From: Cyanobacteria bacterium UBA4641 | Lineage (GTDB): Bacteria > Cyanobacteriota > Vampirovibrionia > Gastranaerophilales > Gastranaerophilaceae | Length of the DNA stretch: 51,055 bases | Reading direction: 5' to 3' | Assembly (NCBI GenBank): GCA_002405805.1 | Contig: DHMN01000023.1 | Coordinates: 1 to 51,055 of the forward strand | Part shown: one piece after another, positions 8,481 to 16,823 of the stretch | Position numbering within the stretch: the stretch's first letter is position 1 | Layout of the letters: every line of letters begins with the position of its first letter | The notes under the pieces: generated by a model | What the model was told of the DNA's origin: nothing | Database searches by the model: none | Seen by the model: the letters and a program-made list of their open reading frames with translations, nothing else | Made by a program: the position numbers and the translations under genes

Positions 8481-8930
8481 ATGAAAAACTTGAAATTAAT
8501 GGCTTTAATATTAGCTGCAGGTTTGGCTGTTTCTATCGGAACTAAAGCTAATGCTGAAGTTGGTTATTTGAACTATCAAAAAGTTTTGGATAACTATCCT
8601 GCTGCTCAACAAGCAGTTAAGGAAATTGATGCTAAAAGTTTGGAATTACAACAATATATGGTTGATAAAGAAAAACAATACAAAGCATTAGACACTCCAT
8701 TGAAAAAACAAAACTTTGAAACTCAAACTGCAACTGAATTTAATGCAAAACAAGATGCTTTGTACAAATTGAGAAACAGCAGAGAAACTCAAATCATGAA
8801 CCAAGTTCAAGATGCTGCAAAAGCTGTAATGGTTTCTCAAAAATTGGATGCAATTCTATCTGACCAAGTTATCTTCGTTGGCGGAGTTGATGTTACAGAT
8901 TTGATTATCCAAAAATTAAAAGGACAATAG
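8481..8930 (+). CDS. Periplasmic chaperone Skp/OmpH family
   Basis: Skp holds unfolded outer-membrane proteins in the periplasm on their way to BamA. The 149-residue protein has a signal peptide ending ANA (residue about 25), then EVGYLNYQKVLDNYPAAQQ, the typical start of the OmpH domain, followed by a long charged and glutamine-rich helix and a short C-terminal strand region. It is slightly shorter than E. coli Skp. A strong AGGAGG precedes the ATG. It sits directly after bamA and is probably co-transcribed with it. Confidence 0.85.
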   Translation: MKNLKLMALILAAGLAVSIGTKANAEVGYLNYQKVLDNYPAAQQAVKEIDAKSLELQQYMVDKEKQYKALDTPLKKQNFETQTATEFNAKQDALYKLRNSRETQIMNQVQDAAKAVMVSQKLDAILSDQVIFVGGVDVTDLIIQKLKGQ

Positions 8931-8962
8931 ATAGTAAAAAGTTCTAAGTTATCAGACACGAA

Positions 8963-8999
8963 GGCACTAAGAAGAATAGTTTACAATTTTCTTAGTGCC
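8963..8999. terminator. 11-bp perfect stem-loop after skp
   Basis: GGCACTAAGAA and TTCTTAGTGCC form a perfect 11-bp stem around a 15-base loop. There is no run of T after it, so it may protect an mRNA end or attenuate readthrough rather than act as a standard intrinsic terminator. Confidence 0.5.
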
Positions 9000-9025
9000 C
9001 TAGTTACTTAAAAAGGATGGTATAT

Positions 9026-9784
9026 ATGAAATATTCAGAAGACGGTTCACAGTACCATATAGGTTTAAATAAGGGTGATGTCGGCAAATATGTAATTCTT
9101 CCGGGAGACCCTAAAAGATGTAAAAAAATTGCTCAATACTTTGATGACCCAAAATTAGTAGCGGACAACAGAGAATATGTTACATATACAGGCTACTTGA
9201 ACGGTGAAAAAGTCAGTGTAACATCAACGGGTATCGGCGGTCCTTCTGCAGCTATTGCGATGGAAGAACTTGTTAATGTTGGTGCCGAAGTATTTATCCG
9301 CGTGGGAACTTGCGGTGGTATGCAATTAGATGTCAAGGGTGGCGATTTGGTTATTGCAACAGGTGCAATTCGTATGGAAGGTACTAGCAAAGAGTATGCT
9401 CCAATTGAATTTCCTGCCGTTGCTAATTTGGATGTTGTTAATGCATTGGTTAAAGCATCTGAAAATCTTGGTTATACACACCATACAGGCGTTGTTCAGT
9501 GTAAAGACTCTTTCTATGGTCAACACAGTCCTGAAATTAAACCTGTCAGCTATGAATTGATGAACAAATGGGAGGCGTGGAAACGCTTAGGCTGTTTGGC
9601 ATCAGAAATGGAATCTGCTGCATTATTTGTTGTAGCAAGCTATTTGGGCGTAAAAGTTGGTTCAGTATTTTTGACTGTAGCCAATCAGGAAAGAGAAAAG
9701 CAAAACTTAGAAAACCCTGTTGTACACGATACTGAAAAAGCGATTAAAACTGCAATTGAGGCAATTAAAATATTAAAAGGATAA
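9026..9784 (+). CDS. udp: Uridine phosphorylase
   Basis: The enzyme splits uridine with phosphate into uracil and ribose 1-phosphate for pyrimidine salvage. The protein of about 252 residues has the phosphate-site motif ILPGDPKRCKKI, STGIGGPSAAIAMEEL, the RVGTCGGMQ loop and the ribose-contacting EMESAALFVVASYLG, all as in the Udp branch of NP-I phosphorylases. A further ATG at 9017 is rejected because it lies inside the ribosome site AAAAGGATG; the ATG at 9026 has proper spacing. The next gene begins four bases after the stop, so the two are probably co-transcribed. Confidence 0.88.
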   Translation: MKYSEDGSQYHIGLNKGDVGKYVILPGDPKRCKKIAQYFDDPKLVADNREYVTYTGYLNGEKVSVTSTGIGGPSAAIAMEELVNVGAEVFIRVGTCGGMQLDVKGGDLVIATGAIRMEGTSKEYAPIEFPAVANLDVVNALVKASENLGYTHHTGVVQCKDSFYGQHSPEIKPVSYELMNKWEAWKRLGCLASEMESAALFVVASYLGVKVGSVFLTVANQEREKQNLENPVVHDTEKAIKTAIEAIKILKG

Positions 9785-9788
9785 GATT

Positions 9789-11273
9789 ATGTTTAGAAAA
9801 AACAGAATGGAATATGTTATCAAATCATGTTCTGCGGAAGATGCTCAAGATTTACAAAATCTTTTAAATGAAATGTCTATGAACGGTTGGGAACTCTACA
9901 GCATGCACGATGTTGGGGATGAAGAAACAGGTTCTCAATTGAACTGCATTTTTATGCGTGAAGCAAAATCCGAAAGTAATTCTGAAAGCGACATAATCAA
10001 TATTTCTGATTTTAAAAGCCAAATGGAAAAAATGCTTTCTCCAAAATTGACCGAATATGAACAATGTTTGGAAATTCAATCAAAAATCAGAAACCAAAAA
10101 GAAAAAATCAGCAAAATTAAAGCTGAAATCGAAGGTGAAGCACCTGCGTCTGTTTCTCGTAAAAAACTTAACGACAAAATTTCTGCAAGTTTAAAAGAAA
10201 TGGAAGATTTGAAAGCCCAATTAAACAAAGCAACTTCACCTGATTTAATGTACTCAAAACTTCATGAAGAAAAGTTGACAATATATTTGAGTGAAGAGCT
10301 TTTGGGCTTTGTAGATTCAGACAGAAATAATGCGGAAGAAGAAGAATTGATTGCCGAAACAGTTAAATCTCGTTTGAGACTGACCGAAGAAAAAGGCTAC
10401 GTAATTCCAAAAGTTGTATTCAAAGACGATGAAAACCTTAACCCTTGCGAATTTAGTATCAGAATCCGCGGAATGGAAGTTTTCAAAGCCGAAGTGTGTC
10501 CAAAATATTTGATGTTTTATGCTGATGATGTTCACACTGACCACAAGATTAAAAACTCTGTTTCAGGTGTTGACGCCATAACTGAGCGAAAAGTTATTTG
10601 GATTGAAAAAGACAAAACAAAAGATTTTTGGCAAAAAGGACTTACTCCATCTGAATATATTGCAAAGGCTTTAGAATATGTTGCGGTTAAGTATGTTGAC
10701 GATTTATTAGACTATGATGATATCGACAAATACTTGGAAGTTGTTGAAAAAGAAAACGAATTTTTGATAGAAAATATCGTTCCTGATTTGCTTACTTATT
10801 CTGATATCAAGTACCTTTTGACAAGTTTGATTAAAGAAAAAGTTTCAATTAAAAATATCACATATATTTTTGAAAAGATTAATGATTTTGCAGAAGAAGG
10901 CAGCAAAGCCGATATCTTGAACAAAGTCAGATTATCTTTAGCAAGACAAATTTGCAGAAACTATACAAACGAAGACGGCGAAACTATCAGCGCATTTGAA
11001 CTTTCTGAAAAGACTTATTCAGAAATCGTTTTAGGCTGTGATGAAAGTGAAGACAGTTTGATAAAAATCGATGGAACTTTGGCTGAAAAATTGGCAACAA
11101 AGATTATCAAAAAAGCTAAAAAACTTGGTATTCATTCACCAAAATTGATTGTTCCAATGGATTACAGACAGATTTTCTATACTTTGTTGTCTTTGTATAT
11201 CAATGATATTACGGTTTTGGCACAAGAAGAAATCGGTTGCTTGTACAAAATTGATAGCCTTGGAGAGATATAA
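9789..11273 (+). CDS. Soluble FlhA/SctV cytoplasmic-domain-like protein with DUF4177-like N-terminus
   Basis: The 494-residue protein has three parts. Residues 1-57 contain MNGWELYSMHDVG, resembling the GWEL core of DUF4177-like domains. Residues about 80-150 are a charged coiled coil. Residues about 155-490 follow the order of the FlhA export-apparatus C-terminal domain: LRLTEEKGYVIPKVVFKD, then EFSIRIRGMEVFKAE, then IENIVPDLLTYSDIKYLLTS, LIKEKVSIKNITYIFEKI and VRLSLARQICRNY. FlhA and SctV normally carry about eight membrane helices before this domain; none are present here, and no other flagellar or type III secretion gene occurs in the window. AAGGAT lies before the ATG, just behind udp. 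Homology to FlhA-C is well supported; function is unknown. Confidence 0.75.
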   Translation: MFRKNRMEYVIKSCSAEDAQDLQNLLNEMSMNGWELYSMHDVGDEETGSQLNCIFMREAKSESNSESDIINISDFKSQMEKMLSPKLTEYEQCLEIQSKIRNQKEKISKIKAEIEGEAPASVSRKKLNDKISASLKEMEDLKAQLNKATSPDLMYSKLHEEKLTIYLSEELLGFVDSDRNNAEEEELIAETVKSRLRLTEEKGYVIPKVVFKDDENLNPCEFSIRIRGMEVFKAEVCPKYLMFYADDVHTDHKIKNSVSGVDAITERKVIWIEKDKTKDFWQKGLTPSEYIAKALEYVAVKYVDDLLDYDDIDKYLEVVEKENEFLIENIVPDLLTYSDIKYLLTSLIKEKVSIKNITYIFEKINDFAEEGSKADILNKVRLSLARQICRNYTNEDGETISAFELSEKTYSEIVLGCDESEDSLIKIDGTLAEKLATKIIKKAKKLGIHSPKLIVPMDYRQIFYTLLSLYINDITVLAQEEIGCLYKIDSLGEI

Positions 11274-11276
11274 TTA

Positions 11277-11292
11277 AGAGGGCAAGAGGTCA
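11277..11292. repeat. 8-bp tandem repeat, two units (complement orientation)
   Basis: AGAGGGCA and AGAGGTCA are adjacent and are the complement of the TGCCCTCT/TGACCTCT octamers. The start of the tract lies six bases after the stop codon of the FlhA-like gene (11271-11273). Confidence 0.55.
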
Positions 11293-11323
11293 GGCTTTTT
11301 AATGTCATGACCTTTTTTTATAT

Positions 11324-11386
11324 TGTCATTCTGAATAGGATAAAATCTACGTCGCTACGCTCCTTGATAATCCTTTCAGAATGACA
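11324..11386. repeat. Long imperfect inverted-repeat element, copy 2
   Basis: It opens with TGTCATTCTGAATAGGAT and closes with AATCCTTTCAGAATGACA, enclosing ACGTCGCTACGC. It matches 50-112 almost base for base. It lies in the gene-free stretch 11274-11696, which holds only repeats and a terminator. Confidence 0.8.
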
Positions 11387-11401
11387 TAGACCTTTGCGTT
11401 T

Positions 11402-11594
11402 GTCTCTCCGGATGGGAGAGACCGAAATTGTATTTGAGAGGAACTCGAAAAACTACAATTTCGAGTGAGGGTTTTGACAATGTAATTATTGTTCAAATGT
11501 GCTGAAAAACCCTCACCCTGCCCTCAGCCATACGGCACACAGTCTCACTCAACTCGCGTTGCTCGTTGGTTCGGCTAGTGTCCCTCGGAGAGGG
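11402..11594. repeat. Nested inverted repeats (CTCTCC / CCCTCAC type)
   Basis: Several stems are nested: GTCTCTCC with GGGAGAGAC (11402-11422), GAAATTGTA with TACAATTTC (about 11424-11463), GTGAGGGTTTT with AAAACCCTCAC (about 11465-11516), and CCCTC with GAGGG near 11582-11594. A plus-strand reading frame runs through here but is repeat sequence overlapping speE, not a gene. Confidence 0.6.
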
Positions 11595-11646
11595 TATAAG
11601 CATATATTTTCAAGTCTTTGCCCCATCATCTCATGCAACACACAAC

Positions 11647-11672
11647 AAAAAAGAGGGGAAACACCCCTCTTT
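11647..11672 (-). terminator. Intrinsic terminator of speE
   Basis: On the minus strand AAAGAGGGG and CCCCTCTTT form a 9-bp stem with a five-base loop, followed by a T run. It lies 25 bases past the speE stop codon. Confidence 0.8.
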
Positions 11673-11696
11673 CACTTCTTTTCCTTTTGCAAAATA

Positions 11697-12548
11697 TTAC
11701 AAAAGTTCTTTCAAATAATTAGGCAAAGCAAAGCGTGCATTGTGATATTCTTTATTGTAAATTTTGCAAGTTGGAATAATTTCTGCTGCACGTTCTTCGT
11801 TGTAATATTCAAGCGGTTTTACATCAACTGAACAAAATGCCCAAGCCCAATATCCACCAGGGTAAGTTGGGATATTTGAGGTATATGTTGCAACGGTTGG
11901 GAACACTTTTTTCAATTGAGTATACATTTTTTGTACAGATTCTTTTTGCGCAAAAGGTGATTCAGATTGAGCAACCATAATGCCGCCTTTTTTAAGAGAA
12001 TTTTTAACATTGGTGTAAAATTCATCTGTAAATAAGCCTTCCCCCGGACCCATCGGGTCAGTTGAGTCAATCAAGATAATATCAAATTCATCTTTTTTAT
12101 CTTTGATATATTCAATTGCGTCCTGAACAAGAATTTCAACTTTTGGATTATCAAGTTCGCAAGCAATTGTCGGAAGATATTTTTTGCAAGCCTCGATAAC
12201 CATACCATCGATTTCACATAATACAGCACGTTCCACGGTTTTATGTTTCAAAACTTCACGGATAGTACCGCCGTCACCGCCGCCGATTACCAAAACTGAT
12301 TTAGGACAAGGGTGTTGCATCATTGGAATATGAGCAATCATTTCGTGGTAATGGTATTCATCACCTTCTGTTGTCATCATTAAATCATCAAGAGTCAAAA
12401 CTCTGCCAAGTTGAGAATCTGATTCAAAAATTTCAACTTTTTGAAACTCTGAATTATCAGAGAACAAAACTTTTCCGGCTTTTATTGCAATACCGTAACC
12501 CCCAGGGGTAATTTCGTGGTAGTAACCATTTTCGATACCATTTTTCAT
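11697..12548 (-). CDS. speE: Spermidine synthase (polyamine aminopropyltransferase)
   Basis: SpeE transfers the aminopropyl group of decarboxylated SAM to putrescine. The 283-residue protein shows GRVLTLDDLMMTTEGDEYHY, with the EYHYHEM substrate segment, the nucleotide loop VLVIGGGDGGTIREVL, the acidic CEIDGMVIEACKKYLP, and the catalytic IDSTDPMGPGEGLF, then the C-terminal PTYPGGYWAWAF. All key acidic residues are present. AAAGGA precedes the ATG and an intrinsic terminator follows the stop, so it is probably a single-gene unit. No speD or ornithine/arginine decarboxylase is in the window. Confidence 0.94.
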   Translation of the reverse strand: MKNGIENGYYHEITPGGYGIAIKAGKVLFSDNSEFQKVEIFESDSQLGRVLTLDDLMMTTEGDEYHYHEMIAHIPMMQHPCPKSVLVIGGGDGGTIREVLKHKTVERAVLCEIDGMVIEACKKYLPTIACELDNPKVEILVQDAIEYIKDKKDEFDIILIDSTDPMGPGEGLFTDEFYTNVKNSLKKGGIMVAQSESPFAQKESVQKMYTQLKKVFPTVATYTSNIPTYPGGYWAWAFCSVDVKPLEYYNEERAAEIIPTCKIYNKEYHNARFALPNYLKELL

Positions 12549-12639
12549 TTTTTATTTAATCCTTTCATTTTGTCAATACAAATTGAGTAACATCATCTCA
12601 ATGTTACTCAATTTTAGCATATCAAAAATAGTTTTCAAA

Positions 12640-14403
12640 TTATGCGAAATAATTCTCGGTATCTGTTTTTTTGCCGTTTTCTACAGGATTATCCACAAAT
12701 TCCGGCGTGTTTTGAGTCAGTGGAGGTTCTGCTATTTTGTTTATTTCATCCGTCAAGTTAGAAATAATTTGATGGGAATTTTTCTGTAATTCTTCTCTGG
12801 TCAGTTCTCTATCTTGTTTAATAGTATCCATATCATTGAAACTCTTATCTATCAATTGCTCAATTTGAGCTTTGTTTTTATCAGTAATTTCTATACCGCT
12901 ATCTTTGAGTTGGGCAAGTATCATTGACTTATATTCTGTTGTATCAAGAGTTTTGCTGTTGTTTTTATCGCTTTTCATCATTATATCTATGTCACTTGGT
13001 TTATTTGCCATTGCTGTTGCTTTTTCCATCAGGACACCTTCTTTGTTGCGAACCTCTAAACTGCCATCTTTTGCATAAGTAACATCATAATTATCACCTA
13101 ATTGCTGTTGGATAGCTTGACGTTTAGCTTTCATTTCAGGAGTAATTTTTGCAGCGGTAATATCCACATTATCTAAATAAACATCAGAAATGCTTGATTT
13201 GAAGTTTGGAATTGAAACAGTATCATTTGGGAAGAAACCTTTTTTACCACTGGCTTTTCCGCCAAATGTTCTTACGTTATCTTTGTTCATTTCCATAAAT
13301 TGTTCTTTTGCATCATTTATTTGGTCAGAAGTCAGATTAGCAAAACCTTGTTCTTTTAAAGCATTTGTGACAATTTGAGTTATGCTGTCACCTTTTTGAA
13401 CAGTGTATGTTTGCGTTGCATCATATTCGCCCAAGGAAATATTTTTGCCCTCGGAATTTTCATAATGCGTAACAGGGCTTTTGCTCCCACTTGAATATAT
13501 AGAAACTTTTTTGTTACCTTTGCTGTCGTATTCATAAGTTGTCGTTGTTTCTGTTGGCAATCCTTTATTTTCAGTTTTAGAAGACGGACGATTATTTTTC
13601 ATATCATCTTCTGAATTATATTTTGTTTCAATGGTATTTGTTTTACCATTTTCGGAACTTCTGCCAGATACAATAATACTGCTTGGCGTTTGCGCACCAT
13701 CTGCATATTCTCTTGCAATGGTGTTGCCGTTAGAATATTCGTATTTTGTAAGAATTTCCTTATTGTCACGCAGTTCCATTGAGGAGACAGTTTGTCCATC
13801 TGCATTTTTAGTTATGCTTTTGTTTCCATCAGGGGTAAATGTCGTCGTCAAACCGTTTTTTATGACAGCGGTTTTTCTACCTTTTGCATCATAAGATACT
13901 ATTGTGCCATCTTTATCAATATTATCTTTAGAACCGTCTTTGTGCAGAATTGTTTGCGTTCCATCATCTGCAACAGTTGTTGATGAACCATCATCATGTT
14001 TTGTTGTAGTGTATGAATAATCATATTTTGAATCTACATTACTACGATAAATAGTTGTAGATTTATTTCCATTAGTTTCGACATATTCTTTACCTTTGCC
14101 AACAGACTGTTGGTCGGCAAGAGCTGATAGGGCACTGAAAGTATCTTTGCCAAAAGTTTTATTCATCTCTCGGTTAGAAATTTTATCATTACCGGCAGCT
14201 TTATTCATCCATAACTGCATTTGTTTGGCTTCATCTTGGTCGATGACACCATTTTTATCATGGTCAAAGTGTTCAAATATAGCTTTGTTCTTGTCAGTTT
14301 GTCTTAAACCAACAAGACTATTAAGGTCAATTGTTTTCTTTTGACCTTTTAGTTTTAAAATATTCTGATTCTGCGGTTGATTACCGCCAATGCCATCTAC
14401 CAT
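12640..14403 (-). CDS. LysM-like and EF-hand repeat protein, function unknown
   Basis: I do not recognise a named family. The 587-residue hydrophilic protein has an EF-hand loop DHDKNGVIDQDE at residues 47-58, a central region rich in short Tyr/Asp/Gly/Lys strands such as TTYEYDSKGNKKVSIY that resemble YD/RHS-type repeats (about 105-325), a LysM-like segment beginning YTVQKGDSITQIV (about 333-401, ending FFPNDTVSIPN), and a second EF-hand DKNNSKTLDTTE (about 479-490). There is no signal peptide or membrane segment. The ATG at 14403 is preferred over one four codons upstream because GGAG lies six bases before it. A calcium- or glycan-binding surface protein using a non-Sec route is possible but unproven. 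Confidence 0.7.
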   Translation of the reverse strand: MVDGIGGNQPQNQNILKLKGQKKTIDLNSLVGLRQTDKNKAIFEHFDHDKNGVIDQDEAKQMQLWMNKAAGNDKISNREMNKTFGKDTFSALSALADQQSVGKGKEYVETNGNKSTTIYRSNVDSKYDYSYTTTKHDDGSSTTVADDGTQTILHKDGSKDNIDKDGTIVSYDAKGRKTAVIKNGLTTTFTPDGNKSITKNADGQTVSSMELRDNKEILTKYEYSNGNTIAREYADGAQTPSSIIVSGRSSENGKTNTIETKYNSEDDMKNNRPSSKTENKGLPTETTTTYEYDSKGNKKVSIYSSGSKSPVTHYENSEGKNISLGEYDATQTYTVQKGDSITQIVTNALKEQGFANLTSDQINDAKEQFMEMNKDNVRTFGGKASGKKGFFPNDTVSIPNFKSSISDVYLDNVDITAAKITPEMKAKRQAIQQQLGDNYDVTYAKDGSLEVRNKEGVLMEKATAMANKPSDIDIMMKSDKNNSKTLDTTEYKSMILAQLKDSGIEITDKNKAQIEQLIDKSFNDMDTIKQDRELTREELQKNSHQIISNLTDEINKIAEPPLTQNTPEFVDNPVENGKKTDTENYFA

Positions 14404-14490
14404 GTGGAACTCCATTTCTTGTTTTAGTTATCGGCTCCTTATGGTAGATTCTTTAAAGTTTTAGGTTTTTCATTTAACAAATCGTAATAA

Positions 14491-14805
14491 TTACTTATTA
14501 CCCAAAATGTGGATATGAAGGTGAAAAACTTCTTGCCCAGCCTCTTTTCCTGTATTAATTTGTGTTTTATAAGATTTCAAACCTATTTTTTTAGTCACAT
14601 CTTTGACTGTTTGCAAAAGTTCAGCCATCAAATCTTTGTCCTCAAGTTCATTCAATGAGGCAATATGTTTTTTCGGACAAACCAACATGTGAATCGGAGC
14701 TTTTGGGTTTATATCGTTGAATACAACTGTGTTTTCAGTTTCGTATACAAATTCGGTTCCAAAGTCACCATTAATTATTTTGCAAAAAATACAATCTTCT
14801 GTCAT
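14491..14805 (-). CDS. HIT family nucleotide-binding protein (HinT-like)
   Basis: HIT proteins hydrolyse or transfer AMP from phosphoramidate or similar adducts. The 104-residue protein has CIFCKIINGD at the start (metal-binding CxxC), FNDINPKAPIHMLVCPKKHI in the middle and the histidine triad in EVFHLHIHILG near the C-terminus. Length is usual for bacterial HinT. AGGAG stands before the ATG. It lies 35 bases downstream of the O-methyltransferase on the same strand and may share its transcript. Confidence 0.9.
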   Translation of the reverse strand: MTEDCIFCKIINGDFGTEFVYETENTVVFNDINPKAPIHMLVCPKKHIASLNELEDKDLMAELLQTVKDVTKKIGLKSYKTQINTGKEAGQEVFHLHIHILGNK

Positions 14806-14840
14806 AAGTTTTTCTCCTTTTTAAGGTTATGGAAAATTAT

Positions 14841-15410
14841 CTATCTGATTTTCTTAGCCAAAGACAAACCCGCAGGTAGTGGTAATACTACATTCTCGTA
14901 GTTTGGATTGGCATTGATATCATCTAAAAATGTTTGAACTTTTGCAGCGTGAGAAATCACATTGTCACAAGCAATATATCCGCCAACTTTCAAATGCGGT
15001 TCTATCAAGTGGAAAAATTTGATATACTGGGCTTTATTTGCATCAACAAAAGCAAAATCAATTTCAAAATCTTCAGGTAAGTATTCCAAAATTGTTGCTG
15101 CATCACCTTTTTTAGTCTCAATAATATCTGCAACACCGCATTTTTCAAAATTTTCTTTTGCAATATCAAGTCTCTTGTCGTAAAACTCAATTGTTGTAAG
15201 TTTTCCGCCTGTTTTCTTCAAAGCTTTACCTATCCAAATCCCTGAATATCCATTAGATGTTCCAACTTCAACAACGCTTTTTGATTTTGAATCAACAATC
15301 AAATTATACAAAAATTCTGCTGTTGTGCGCGAAATATTCCAAAATTGTTTTTGAGTTTTTTCAAGTTCTTTTAAAACTTCTTGTGTTGTTTCGTCAAATT
15401 TTTCTATCAT
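14841..15410 (-). CDS. SAM-dependent O-methyltransferase, family 3
   Basis: The 189-residue protein resembles the catechol/caffeoyl-CoA O-methyltransferase family, whose bacterial members also include tRNA hydroxyuridine methyltransferases. Visible motifs are SVVEVGTSNGYSGIWIGKAL (SAM loop, residues about 44-63), TTIEFYDKRLDIAKENF, FAFVDANKAQY and YIACDNVISH, which supply the metal-binding Asp and Asn. The ATG overlaps the stop of the beta-propeller gene by one base (TAATGA), so the two are translationally coupled. The substrate cannot be told from sequence. Confidence 0.82.
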   Translation of the reverse strand: MIEKFDETTQEVLKELEKTQKQFWNISRTTAEFLYNLIVDSKSKSVVEVGTSNGYSGIWIGKALKKTGGKLTTIEFYDKRLDIAKENFEKCGVADIIETKKGDAATILEYLPEDFEIDFAFVDANKAQYIKFFHLIEPHLKVGGYIACDNVISHAAKVQTFLDDINANPNYENVVLPLPAGLSLAKKIR

Positions 15411-16822
15411 TATTTTATCGTCTTTACTCTGTTTGTAATAACTATTGCCCTAACAGGAACATCAAGCGGACTGGTTTTTACAATCTCTTTGATATCTGTA
15501 TCAACTACAGAATACAAGCCTGAAAGTGCATTTGTAATCATAATCAAATTATCGCTGATTGGTGTAATATTTGTTGCAAAAGCATTTGTATTCAAATACA
15601 ACTTGTCAGTGATAACATCATCCTTTGTATTCAAAACTTCTACAATATTATCTTGTGCCCCAAGGATAAATAATTCATCTTTGCGCGCATACATATCGAC
15701 AGGTTTTTCGCATACTTCAAGTTCGGATAAAAATCCTAAAGTTTCATAATCAACAATGGCAAGTCTGCTTTTAGTTCTGCTGATAATATAAATTTTGCCG
15801 TTTGCATAAGCGATTTTTGAAACATTTGGAAAACTTCCGATATTTTTCAACAAATAATTGTTATCCAATTCAATTGCCCAAATATCATTGGTATTTCTAT
15901 CAACATAGAACATTTTTGTTCCATCTTCTGATAGGGTAAATTTTTCGCACATACCGTTTATTTTTAATTGTTTTTTCAAAGTCATTGTTTCAAGGCTGAA
16001 TATGTATATGCTTGAATTTGAACCTGATGTGATATATGCAATTTTGTTAGGTGCATCTATGATAATTTGCTCAGGGCAAACATCAAAATTTACCTGTTTG
16101 ATAACTTTTTCATCCATCAAAGAAATAATATTCATTGTTTTGTTATCAAAATAAGTCACAAGCAAAAACTCATTGTTATATGCTTTGATATCGTTGATAA
16201 CATGCTCTTGCGCCAATGAATATTCAGGAGTTTTGGTATTTGAATGGATTACCTGAATATTTTTATTCGCACCTGTTGAAATGTAGAAAGTCTTGCCATT
16301 CAACGGCTCAACAGGAGTGGTGAATTTTTTACCTTTGTTTCTTGTATTATTGATTCTAAGCCCTGTATCTTGCGCTACAGAAACATCCACATCGCCGATA
16401 ATACCTTTTAAAGATTCAGGAATAACCAAACCTTTTGGAAGTAAAATATCTTGTGGCAACAAGCCTGATTGAAGTTCTTGCGGTGGGTCAATCATATTGA
16501 TTACTGTTTTTTTGCCGTTTGTGTTAATAACTTTCAATAATGCAAAATTGTTATTTAAGATAATCATATCAGGCTTTTGTTTCATTGTCATATTTTTAGG
16601 ATAGCTTGATTTGATTGTCAAATTTGCGATATCGTCTGTTTTTGCAGGGAATATAGGTAAATACATGGTTTTGTCAGGCAAAATGATTGCACCATCAAAA
16701 CGGAAGTTTGTTTGCGGAAAATCCTTGCTGACAAAATCTTGCACTTGTTTTGGAACTTCTGCACCAAATGCGGTTGTACAAGTTAATATAAATAAACTTA
16801 GTGCTGCGAAAAGTTTGCGCAT
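15410..16822 (-). CDS. Secreted beta-propeller (YVTN-like) protein
   Basis: The 470-residue protein begins with a clear signal peptide (cleavage near TTAFGA, residue about 21) and then shows blade-like repeats in its second half, such as KIAYITSGSNSSIYIFSLET, KMFYVDRNTNDIWAIELDN, KIYIISRTKSRLAIVDYET and ELFILGAQDNIVEVLNTKD. These match the pattern of YVTN/NHL-type propellers. No catalytic motif or lipobox is seen. It begins one base after the dnaJ stop and overlaps the O-methyltransferase. A periplasmic or surface binding role is inferred. Confidence 0.72.
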   Translation of the reverse strand: MRKLFAALSLFILTCTTAFGAEVPKQVQDFVSKDFPQTNFRFDGAIILPDKTMYLPIFPAKTDDIANLTIKSSYPKNMTMKQKPDMIILNNNFALLKVINTNGKKTVINMIDPPQELQSGLLPQDILLPKGLVIPESLKGIIGDVDVSVAQDTGLRINNTRNKGKKFTTPVEPLNGKTFYISTGANKNIQVIHSNTKTPEYSLAQEHVINDIKAYNNEFLLVTYFDNKTMNIISLMDEKVIKQVNFDVCPEQIIIDAPNKIAYITSGSNSSIYIFSLETMTLKKQLKINGMCEKFTLSEDGTKMFYVDRNTNDIWAIELDNNYLLKNIGSFPNVSKIAYANGKIYIISRTKSRLAIVDYETLGFLSELEVCEKPVDMYARKDELFILGAQDNIVEVLNTKDDVITDKLYLNTNAFATNITPISDNLIMITNALSGLYSVVDTDIKEIVKTSPLDVPVRAIVITNRVKTIK

Positions 16823-16823
16823 A

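Noticed and set aside
9789..11273. Ordinary flagellar gene flhA
   Set aside because: The membrane half is absent, the N-terminus is replaced by another domain, and no flagellar neighbours exist.
11499..11831. 110-codon plus-strand reading frame
   Set aside because: It runs through intergenic repeats and antisense to the 3' end of speE; it has no ribosome site or recognisable protein features.
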